DNA from: Eupeodes corollae
Taxonomy: Eukaryota; Arthropoda; Insecta; Diptera; Syrphidae
Length of the DNA stretch: 64,000 nucleotides
Assembly: GCF_945859685.1 (NCBI RefSeq)
Contig: NC_079147.1
Span: 60,046,946-60,110,945 of the forward strand
Reading direction: 5' to 3'
This document shows, piece by piece, positions 45,467 through 54,596 of the stretch (position 1 is its first letter; the number at the start of each line of letters is the position of its first letter). Both the position numbers and the translations under genes were made by a program. The notes under the pieces are model-generated. The model did no database searches and was not told where the DNA came from. It saw only the letters and a program-made list of their open reading frames with translations.

Positions 45467-45479
45467 CCGAACCACTGTG
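45441..45479 (-). repeat. Transib right terminal repeat: heptamer, 23-bp spacer, nonamer-like
   Basis: On the minus strand: CACAGTG (45479-45473), a 23-bp spacer (45472-45450) ending in GAGAGCGG, then AAAAAAGTT (45449-45441). Compared with the left end, the spacer carries 11 additional bases (GTTTGTATGGG) between GTTCG and AGAGCGG. Confidence 0.85.
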
Positions 45480-45633
45480 CGGTGTCGGAGCTTGACATTT
45501 TTTAAAGTTTTCTGTTCAGCGGTGAACACATAACTGAATATTGTACAATTTGCATGCGTAGTGTATGGGGAAAGAGTGTTTGCGCATTTTTGTGCTTGCG
45601 CATGCAGGCATGTGTAGTTTATGGGGCCTATAA

Positions 45634-47567
45634 GCGCAAATTTGTATTCAAATTAATATCTTAGATAAAATATTGTTTATTGTCAAATAACAGATGAATG
45701 TAGATATTCCTTTTTTTAATAAATATGATTTTAAAATCATTTAAATGAAAATAAATATAAACCAGCATAAAAGTTTTCATACCTACATATATGCGTTTCG
45801 CCCCGATGTAATGGTTGGGCTCATCAGAAGATGACCAATACACCTTGTCCTGACGCATTGTTACTCGAATAAATCGATATTAAATATAATCCGAGCTACA
45901 AAGAGGAACTGCCAATTTTCATTATAATTTAATTTTCATGATTTTAAAATCATAGTTATTTAAACAAACGGTGTTCAGGAAAAAACAATTCGACTGTTAA
46001 CATTCAAAAATTTCTTCTTTAGATATTCCTTCTACGTATCAAAAGATTTTTCAAAAATTGTATCAAATACTATAAATAATTGGAAAAGTACAATGTGATT
46101 GCCAGGAACAAAGCCTTATCGACAAATGTAAATACCTTTGGTTTTTCTGTTTAGATAGGTCAGTGACTTTTCAAATATTTATCTATATTATGTCTCTTAA
46201 CTATGCATGTAATTTGTTTTATTTCAAGAATCTTTTTTCCTCACCATTAATTGCAAAACAAATAAAATCAGTGCACAAAACGGGACAATGAACGACTGTC
46301 TTAAAAAAAAAACTTTAATTAACCTTTCAAGTAATGCATTCATTCTTCTCTGGCTGTTGATTCCACAAAAGAACACTTGACCTGAATCAACTTTTTTTTG
46401 GTTTGTTTATCAATGATTATTATTATACATTTTTATGTAAAACAAAATTATATATGCACAGGCACAGGTAAAAGACCCTATTATCTGCTAAAGTACGTAT
46501 ATATTTTAAATGAATCTTCTTCATTCCATTTCAATAGGTTTACGTTGTACCATCTCTATGAATATAGGAGTTTTCTTTTTGGAAAATAGGGAAAATATTA
46601 AAGCCATCGCCCTAATTTTATTTTGTATTTACTTACATTTATCTGAGTACCAGCTACCAGCATGTGATGCGTTTCTTGACATTTTTGTGTTGTTTGTTTT
46701 TTGTTTGTTAAAAATTAAGTTTTTAAGTACTTAAAAATATGTCTTGCTTGCAGAAAATAGAAAATCTTTTCTCTTAAATTTTATTTTTCTTCGAAAATAC
46801 CAATTTTTCACACCACAGAGTGTAGACAGAGGAAACAAATGCGAAGCCCAATCCCAATGCCTGACTGAAAACAAAGCAATTTTCTATCTCTTTCGATTGA
46901 CACCTATATTGACAGATATGCCAATGACAGGAAAAAAAATATTTTTGTCGGGGATCCCACTCTACTTTTATTATGGAGGAGAAAATTTAATGACTATAAA
47001 TACTATTGAGATAAATGCTCTATGAGAAGACAACCATGTTAGAACCACCTGGTTTTGTTTTGTCAAGATTATAGTGAAGACAAATATGTTCATCTTTATT
47101 ATAACATTATCTTTGTCTGCATAAGTGTTGCCATAATGTTGGGAGTGTTTTAAAAATCTTTACATTTTTTACTTTAATTTTAAATCGTGTTGATTTGTTA
47201 CATTTTGTACCTTTTGCGACACCATTTTTTTAAAAATTCATTTAAATTTCCTTTTTTATGTGGGGTTCATGCAATTAATTGCAATACTTTTCCTAATTTT
47301 TAAACGCTTTCAATGTGCAAAGCATTATAAATATGTTCTTACTATAGTTTTGAGATTATTAAAAACATTACTTTGTTAATTTTTGGTTGCCCGAAAATAT
47401 TTATATGGCTTTGTTGCTTGCGCTATAATTACTGTCAAAAAGTTTTAGTAGTTTATAGGAAGTAAACAGATTTAAAATTGGTGTATTCTCTCCCAATTTA
47501 TTTTTCGGACATAAATCTCTGCCCCTTTTTTTCTATATTATACTTAACAGATATAATTAAACTCTTA
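45634..47567. other. Long AT-rich stretch, no gene recognised
   Basis: Several short open frames occur on both strands (for example 46744-47025) but none shows a family motif, splice structure or biased composition. Confidence 0.5.
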
Positions 47568-48284
47568 AGCACTATTCACATGGGCACGACCAACACCCAA
47601 CGAATGAACGAATATTCGTCGATTTTGACATTTCTTTCATATAAGAGTTTTTAATTCGTCGCGAATGGAGTTTGACTTTGACATTTTTTTTTGTGTTTAT
47701 CATTATTGTGTTTAATTGACAAACGATTGAGAAATTGCGGTTAAAGCTATATTTGTTTAAAAAAAAGTTATTGGTGTCCTTGTTAATAAACAAAACAAGA
47801 AAAAGATTTCATGTGGATCCATTTAATGCAAATCGGGAAATTGAAGGAAAATATGTTTCGTTAATAAGACTGCTGGAAAAATAGCCAGCAAAGTTCTTTA
47901 CATATTTTAGGATGTCAAAAGAAACGTTTGACTATATTTTGAGCTTGGTAAAGACCAACTTGGAGGCACAGCCGAACACCGTTCACCACAGAAATCAGAA
48001 CAAAAAGCGATTAGTTTATTTGTTGCGAGTGTGGATAATGTGGAACTTGAATAAAGTTTGACAGTTCGTATCAACTACAATTTTTTTCGCGACGAATAAA
48101 TTTGTTTTCTTAAATTTATTAATATATGATATTGAAAAGTGTATGCATCATAAATCAAATAGAAACTATATTACTATCGTTTTGTTAAGAATTTGTGTGG
48201 AAATATTTATGTCTTTAAATGTATATAAACTCACATTTTGTAATTCATTCGTCGTTCGTTGGTCGCGATCATGTAAATACTGCT
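47568..48284 (+). mobile_element. Short PIF/Harbinger element with TTA target duplication
   Basis: Inverted termini AGCACTATTCACATG (47568) and AGCAGTATTTACATG (complement at 48284), both followed within 20 bp by CGACCAAC and then CGAATGAA. TTA flanks both sides (47565-47567, 48285-48287), typical of PIF/Harbinger. At 717 bp it is far shorter than autonomous elements, and it carries only the start of a transposase. Confidence 0.85.
47768..48061 (+). pseudogene. HARBI1-like transposase, N-terminal fragment
   Basis: One frame of 97 codons with a single TAG: 'RKRFHVDPFNANREIEGKYV', 'SLIRLLEK', stop, 'PAKFFTYFRMSKETFDYILS' and 'LVKTNLEAQPNTVH'. 'F.YFRMS.ETFD..L..V' is the conserved N-terminal region of Harbinger transposases. 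The DDE domain is absent, so the element is non-autonomous. Confidence 0.8.
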
Positions 48285-48287
48285 TTA

Positions 48288-48739
48288 GAATTTAATTTTT
48301 TATAAGCGTACAAACAAACCAAAAACTGCAGTTGTAATTCATATCTTTTCATCGACATAACAAGGTCAACAATATAAATTAATTGCTTTTAAAAAGCTTA
48401 AATTCACTCCTACCTTACAAAGCATCTTACAATGAAAAACTTATTTATTTAAAAAAATACACTGCCATTAAAGGAGGAGTAGGTTTGAACTGGCTTATAG
48501 AACAATTGGTGTGCGAAGGTCATTTTTAATTCAAAGTTGAAGTTTTTTCCAGCTTCATTTTTGAAGAAAAATGGTTCAATGATCCCACCATTTCACAATC
48601 CTCAATATGATAAATCTATCAGCAAAATTTTGGTTTTTAATTTCGAAACACGTTAGACCTTTATTTTTAGCAGAAGATAAATACAGGGTTATCTATTTTC
48701 CTGTTCAAAACACATATTAAATATATTTTTTTTATTCAA
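48288..48739. other. Nothing recognised
   Basis: AT-rich sequence between the Harbinger element and the mariner relic. Confidence 0.4.
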
Positions 48740-49096
48740 TAATATTTCTTTTTTATTATAAAGTCTTAACGTGGACATTACATCATTTTAATGACCACCA
48801 CGTGAATTGTTGCAAACATTGATTCTTTTGAGGTACAATTCGACCACTTTTTGACACATATTGGGCCGTATTTCAGCCTTAATTTGACGAATTTTGTTTC
48901 AAAAAAAACTCCAGTGGTGGTGAAAATCATGATATTGGTGGCCAGTTAATATCGCTGCAACGAGAAAACCACATATTCTCCAAGACGCATTCTTCAATAG
49001 CAGGCAAAAAAAGGTCGGTTATCAAATGACCATAACGCTCCAAATTGACGGTGACAGTTTTTCCATCATCGTTTTTAAAGAAGTAAGGTCCAATCA
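48740..49096 (-). pseudogene. Mariner-like transposase relic, 3' half
   Basis: Minus strand: 'LIGPYFFKNDDGKTVTVNLE', 'RYGHLITDLFLPAIEECVLE', 'NMWFS' then, after a deletion of the QQDGA..HT block, 'DINWPP', and after frame changes 'NKIRQIKAEIRPNMCQKVVE', 'LYLKRINVCNNSRGGH'. It continues the 5' half found at 50363-50835. The two are separated by a LINE insertion. Confidence 0.75.
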
Positions 49097-50362
49097 AGAT
49101 TTTGCAAATCCTAAATTCGATCTTATGTCAAAATATTGGGTCTTTCAAGCAACTGTCAATACTTGTATTTGCTACGGTGCTCAAATTCTTTAATACTTGG
49201 CTCTCGAGGAGTTTCAAAGGCATTTTTTGAAACGCTTGTTTAGACTACCAAAATCAAACCCAATTTATGCTATTTACGTGGAGTCTGGCATAACGCCAAT
49301 ATATACTCAAAACCTCAAAATGAACTCGGATTATTTAATAAGAGTGATAAAGAGGGATGAAAGAAGTCTTAATAAAACCACCCTGGTAAGACTACAGCAA
49401 TCTAATAACACCCCTTTCAAAGAATGGAATCAGCTAGCTATCTCACATGAAGCTAACTTAACTTTATTGGAGTCAAATGTAGATGAGTGGAGCTTTATGT
49501 TTGCAAATGTTGCTGCTAAAATTGATGAAATAAATTACAATCAGCATCTCTCTAAAACATCGTCAACATCCTCCAGGAACACCTATAGGAAATAGGAACC
49601 TCAATCACCAATTACCATCAGAAGCTTACTATTTCAATAATGAAGTATCGACCGAAGTTATAATTTATATCTTCAGAGCACGAGTTGAAATATAAAATCT
49701 TAACTATGTGCCTCATCGAGCTGTTCTTTCACAAATTTGTAATTTATGTTACAGAAGAGAAATAGAAATAAATGAAAGCCATCTCACTGTAAAAAAAACT
49801 TCAAGAGATTTGTAATGGTTTGATAGGATGATCCAATCTGTATAATGTCTGTAAGCACGCCCTACATTTCCGAAATAGTTTCCCAACGTAAAGTTCAATC
49901 ATTCGGCCAGTTACCACTATTTACAACTTTTTAATTTTATGTTTCAAATAACCTTAAAATGATCTTTTTTATGTTTCAAATCATATTAAAATTGATATTA
50001 TTATTGTGTTTCAAATCATACCAAAATTGTTAATGTTTACTTATCAGGCTACCATTATTTAAAATATTCTGATTTTGTGTTTCAAATCACTTTAAAATTG
50101 TAAACTTTTTATGTTTCAAATCATATTAAAATTGGCATCTTTTTTGTGTATTATTTTATTATTAGTTTTTTTTTTAATTTTTAACATTTTTTAAATTATA
50201 AATTCATTATTTAGTTCAATTATTTTACTTTTATTACTTTTAATATTTTTCTTGTATTATGAAATGTCAAATCAGGCAGACGGCAAAATTGCAAAATTCT
50301 TATTCTTAACTAAGAATTATTGTTAAAATTTAATAAGAAAAAAAGAAATTATCTATCTATCT
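49097..50362 (+). mobile_element. 5'-truncated LINE inserted into the mariner relic
   Basis: Coding start 'NPKFDLMSKYWVFQATVNTC' and 'ICYGAQIL', then an open frame (49197-49595) 'EFQRHFLKRLFRLPKSNPIY', 'AIYVESGITPIYTQNLKM', ending 'SSTSSRNTYRK'. This is the C-terminal end of an RT like that at 20399-21575. The 3' UTR contains five degenerate copies of TGTTTCAAATCATATTAAAA (about 49938-50146) and ends in (ATCT)n at 50350-50362. Confidence 0.75.
49938..50146 (+). repeat. Degenerate tandem repeats in LINE 3' UTR
   Basis: Five imperfect units built on TATGTTTCAAATCATATTAA AATTG, spaced 30-60 bp apart. Confidence 0.7.
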
Positions 50363-50835
50363 ATCACCACCGGACCAAGGAGCTGACCAAAAATTGACTT
50401 TTTGTGGCTTTAATGGCCTTTCTTCAATTACTTAAGGATTCTCAGAACCCTTATTGAATACATACCCATCGAGTGAGAAATGTGCCTCGTCGCTGAAGAA
50501 AATTTCGATTGAAAAATCGTCGTCTATCGCCTGTTGTTCAAGCACCCATTCGAAGTACCTACGACCTTATGAATGGTCAAATGAATATACTTCTTAATAT
50601 ACCGTAAGACTGCCCTTATTCTTGAGAACGACGTGGAATCGACACATTCGGGCCTTCAATGGTTAGAAAACCAAACGATGATGTTCAGGCCTTACAATAA
50701 CTGTAATCAATCCAGTCTCTTCAAATATCTTAAAAATTTTGCCAATTGCTTGCATAGTTGGACGATTATGTAAGCCATAATCTCCTCTTAAAGCACAATA
50801 TGTGGTTTTGACAAAATTACAATTTTTGTAGTTGG
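50363..50835 (-). pseudogene. Mariner-like transposase relic, 5' half
   Basis: Minus strand: 'CALRGDYGLHNRPTMQAIGK', 'IFKIFEETGLITVIVRPEHH', 'YFEWVLEQQAIDDDFSIEIF', 'FSDEAHFSLDGYVFNKGSEN' (first catalytic Asp in SDEAHF), 'LKPQKVNFWSAPWSGG'. The next residues of the family ('IGPYFF') appear at 49096 on the far side of the LINE insertion. The region between the helix-turn-helix and 'YFEWVLEQ' is shortened and frameshifted. Confidence 0.8.
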
Positions 50836-52479
50836 TTTTAACAACTTGTATGCGTTGTTGTTGAAGTTATTAATGTAGATAATGAGTAATTACGAAGACC
50901 CAGACAAAAAGGCACAGGACACAATTTATATTTTGATTAAATAACAAAACTTTATTTAATATTTAGGTTGGTACAACATATAAGACTAAAACGAGACAAG
51001 ACAGTTAAAAATAATTTTTAAAAATGAAGTAAGAGACAAAACATGAAAGAGATAAACATAGAATTTCAACTTTACATAAAGGATAAACAATGTTACCAAA
51101 AAGAAATAATTAATCTCAACAGTTGTGTGATAGTTATGCGATCCATTTTGGTAAATGTCAGAATTTTCACTGACACAAAATTTTGCATTAACAACTAAAA
51201 TTGACAGATGTCGAATACCAGTCCTATACTTTTAAAACCGCAAAATGGATAACCCGTTACTATAAGATGAATTCTTGAGTCAAGTGTTTTCTTTTAATAT
51301 CATAAAAAACAAACCATTTTAAAATAAATTTCATAAATACATTCTACCTGGCAGATGGCACAAACATACCAATAAAATTTCTTTTTGTTTTAATGATGGC
51401 ATCAACACAAAAAATACTGATGAAATTGACTCAAAAAAATAATATTTTAGTTAGATTCACATAGCTTGTTGTTATTAAGGGACTAGTTAAAGATCTGATT
51501 GAAATCAATGAGTGTTTTCTTTTGATTATAAATGCAAATTATCTATTGATCGATCGAAAATAACTCAAAGAATTTGTTTAAATTTTTTCAAAACACTAGA
51601 AATCTATCCTATGAAATTGATAGCGAGTTATGTTTTTGGTGAAACAAGTCTCACAAAAGTCGCGTAAGTTTGTTAGACTGTTTTAGAAGAAAAACTTACT
51701 TCTTGGTTGCACGGAACCCATATTTACTACTAACTTACTTAGACTCCACTTAGAACTAAAGTTACAAGTGGGAGCTTTTATATCTTATTGGGTATGTTTG
51801 ATTTCAAAACAAACAAAATGTCAAAAAAAAAAAAACAAAATATAACAGAGGGAGAAAAACAGCAGCAAAAGAAAAATCTAAAAATATTAAACTGAGTTGA
51901 AAATTGAAAGCGAAGCTGAAAAGTAACCAGACGGAGACGAACCAATTCAATTACACTTATTTTGTTTTACTTGCGATACTTGTGATATTTTTATTTTTAA
52001 AATATTTCGGTGTCAATTAATTTGTTGTGTTTTCTTTTGATATCTACGACTGCGATCACGCCTAAGCGCCCTTAAAATTTCTAATTATAATTATAGAACT
52101 TTACCATCTCCTGCTTCTTGGCTTGTGATTTGTTTCTTTTTGTGTTGGATTTGAATTGGAACTGCTTCGGGTTCGGGTAGGATACCAGTTTCCCTTCTGT
52201 TGCATTATTTGTCTGGTTGGTAATTAGATTTAAAAAAAAAACTCCAAGCTGCAGCTGGTATTCTCTAGTGAGGCGATAAAATAATCACGAAAAAGGGAGA
52301 CTATTTTTGGTTTTTATCTCAAAATTAATTTTCTCAAAGTTTTAATGTGAAAAAAAATAAGGAATTTTCAATTTCAAAAAAAGGAAATCATAATTCAAAT
52401 ATCCCGTAAACTCGTAAAAAAAAAACATTAAAATTGGTGACAAAGCGGCAGTGGATATATTTTAATAGTACATACCTAC
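50836..52479. other. Nothing recognised
   Basis: No family motif on either strand. The segment around 51890-52200 is less AT-rich than its surroundings and could be a promoter or untranslated exon, but no start or splice evidence was found. Confidence 0.4.
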
Positions 52480-52681
52480 CGTTATATAGAACAAAAAAAA
52501 AAATATTTTTGAGTGCATCAACTTGATTGTCCATATTTGCTTTACTTAGTAAATACAATACTTTGCCGCATTGCTTCAAGCTTCGAATCGAACTAACGGC
52601 CAAATATGCAACATACTGCATTGCGAAAAAATCTAACGGAGTCGCCATATACAGTCCAAATAATGGAAGCAAGAGACGAAC
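52480..52681 (-). CDS. Possible isolated coding exon, unidentified
   Basis: Minus strand. A good acceptor (GCATTCCAG) precedes an open stretch beginning 'VRLLLPLFGLYMATPLDFF', continuing 'AMQYVAYLAVSSIRSLKQCG', 'KVLYLLSKANMDNQVDALKN', and ending near a GTAGGT donor. Composition is protein-like and unlike the simple-sequence surroundings, with a mildly hydrophobic helical character. No partner exons were found nearby. The opposite strand is also open, so the strand call is tentative. Confidence 0.3.
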
Positions 52682-52715
52682 CTGGAATGCATTCGCTAAT
52701 AAATGGTATGATTGA

Positions 52716-53239
52716 CATCTTCATTGAACAACCTATATTTCTACCTACCTATATTTCTAATTGGATTTAATATTAATTAAGTTAAAGAATAACTTCCTCT
52801 TTCTGCTGGTTTCTTTTTCAATTGTTATCTCGAATAGTGGAAATAGGATGCTGTTTGATAACAATTGATTGACTGATGGTGATCAAAAATAATTATGTAA
52901 ATATTTTAAGCAACATTTTTATGAGAAGTAGGTACCTATAGTTCTTGACGTTGCACTGATATTCTAACGAGTAAAAGTTGTTTAAATTAAATAAAGTAAT
53001 TGTCAATTGTGTAAGAGTTCAATTTGTGACTTGATCATTATAAACTAATCTTCAATTCCAACGGGAATATTTCTAATTCTCATCAAAAACTGTTATATCG
53101 GGTCTTTTCTTTAGAGCTTGAGAATTTTAAATAATAATTCAAGGCAGATGCTTTCCTAATTGAATTTTTTATTATTATAATCTGATGGTTAGTGCTTCTA
53201 CTATACTGGGTTTCATCCTTTCCTGTGCCATCTAAAGTT
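52716..53239. other. Nothing recognised
   Basis: AT-rich, no repeats or coding similarity recognised. Confidence 0.4.
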
Positions 53240-53259
53240 TTTTTTTATTGGTTCTGCCT

Positions 53260-53420
53260 CTTGTTAGGATTTGACGAATCCTCCAAGAGTAATTCCTGTC
53301 CGTTCAAATTGGGCTTAAAACTGTAGGTCTCTCCATCCCTGTCAACATTACTCGCAGGAATGGTTAAGAGTTCTAAGTCACTAGGCCCTAGTTCTCAATG
53401 GACTGTTGCGCACCTAATTT
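53260..53420 (+). repeat. SINE-like repeat, longer copy
   Basis: Contains AAACTGTAGGTCTCTCCATC, TGTCAACATTACTCGCAGGA, CACTAGGCCCTAGTTCTCAA and the 3' end GGACTGTTGCGCACC followed by an ATTT-rich tail. It is related to the minus-strand insertion at 39553-39650. No internal RNA polymerase III promoter was identified with confidence. Confidence 0.65.
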
Positions 53421-53517
53421 ATTTATTTTATTTTAATCTCGCTTACATCTCGTTTTTAAAATAAGGACCGGTGAGCCCCGCCAATGTGTGAGCCTCCATC
53501 TACGGATATGTTCTTTA

Positions 53518-53945
53518 TTAACAAAGCGACTTTATTAGAAATTAGTTTTTTTACTAAAAACCGTAAAATGGATGAAGTGATCTATATACAGATATGGTCA
53601 TTAAAATAGCACCAAATAGAGTTTTAAAAATTAAAATTTTTATTGACTTAAAAAGATTTTTTTTTTTCAAGTTTGGTCTTCATTTTTTTATTTTTTTTCT
53701 CTTTCAAACTATAATTACTCATTATTTGTAGTAAAATTATAACACTAAATATTTTAAATTCATAATTGTAAAAATTAGAAACATTTCGTGGACATTAAAA
53801 TAGATACAAAGATTAAAAAAAAATTAAATTCAAAGCTATTCTGGATTCTGCAACCTATACATCAAATAACCGGCGGCATCTGTCAATTGAAATATTGTAC
53901 AACTCCTGTTGAACCATCCTCCACAGTCAGTTCGGTTTAATTTTT
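53518..53945 (-). repeat. Tc1 5'-region repeat, copy 1
   Basis: Direct repeat of 63106-63490: both read AAGCGACTT.ATTAGAAATTAG or close to it, AAAACCGTAAAATGGATGAA, GATCTATATACAGATATGG and CATTAAAATAG. In the second copy this sequence joins, across a Jockey insertion, to Tc1 transposase coding sequence, so it is the 5' part of a Tc1 family read on the minus strand. No transposase coding lies next to this first copy. Confidence 0.65.
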
Positions 53946-54567
53946 AACTTTCCATAGGAAGTTATCAGAATAGGTCCGATTTGTCAAATTGAAAATTTTG
54001 ACATTTCTCGACGTTTTCAAGGTCCCTAGAATCGAAATAAAAGATTTTTAGAAAGATGTTTGTGCGTGCGTGTGTACGAACGTTCTCGACGTTTTTTTTT
54101 CGGCGTCCATAGCTCAAGAACCAGAAAAAAATTTTGGTTAACCCTAAATATCTTACGAACCAAAAACGCTAGAGACTTGAAAAAAATTATATATAATATA
54201 TAGTAACTTGATACCCAACAAGTACATTTTTTTGAAAAAAAATCCAATAAACGGTTTTTTATAAATCAAAAAAAAAATTGTCACGTCAAAAATTTCACGA
54301 ATAAAAAATGATTTATTCTCCAAAACAATTTTGTGCAACGAAATATAAGGTTTTTAACATCCTGTAAAATTTTTAGAAAAATCGAATTGACGGTTTCTTT
54401 TTTATAAGAAATAAAAATCTAAAAAAGCATTACTCAAAGTTAATAAAAATTGATTTTCGACTCAAATATCTTTTAAAAACTTTGAGATCTTGGGTTTAAA
54501 CTACTTTTACCTTTTAAAAAATATGGTAACATTTTGAAGAAAATCTTATTACCTAACAGTTTTTTTT
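53946..54567. repeat. Interspersed repeat 'GAAGTTAT', left part
   Basis: Begins CCATAGGAAGTTATCAGA and contains GACATTTCTCGACGTTTTCA, AAGGTCCCTAGAATCGAAAT, GTGCGTGCGTGTGTACGAAC and CATAGCTCAAGAACCAGAA. Matches 63490-64000 closely. It is interrupted by the RTE element and resumes at 58078. A stub of its start (AACTTCCCATAGGAAGTTAT) is also at 23985. Confidence 0.75.
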
Positions 54568-54596
54568 ACTTACTTACTTACTTACTTAAGGTGGCG

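Larger units (their letters stand above)
41987..45479 (+). mobile_element. Transib transposon (RAG1-related superfamily)
   Basis: Ends are defined by CACAGTG at 41987-41993 and its complement CACTGTG at 45473-45479, next to near-identical 5-bp flanks CGGTA (41982-41986) and CGGTG (45480-45484), the target duplication length of Transib. Length 3493 bp. It holds a decayed Transib transposase (43137-44971), a long 5' region and a tandemly repeated 3' region. Each end has an A-rich nonamer-like block, 12 bp from the left heptamer and 23 bp from the right one. Confidence 0.9.
41778..45630. mobile_element. MITE-like element with TAA target duplication, split by Transib
   Basis: The left part (41778-41986) and right part (45480-45630) have inverted ends: TAGGGCCCATA..CACATGCCTGCATGCGCA on the left and TAGGCCCCATAAACTACACATGCCTGCATGCGCA on the complementary right. 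TAA flanks both sides (41775-41777, 45631-45633), as for PIF/Harbinger-type elements. The unsplit element would be about 360 bp and rich in CATGCA words. It has no coding capacity. Confidence 0.65.

Noticed and set aside
46398..47025. Chain of plus-strand open frames
   Set aside because: No splice-consistent joining, no family motif and composition typical of AT-rich non-coding DNA.
52527..52715. Plus-strand 62-codon frame
   Set aside because: Mirror of the minus-strand exon candidate. It lacks an acceptor, and the minus strand has a better splice-site context, though the choice is not certain.
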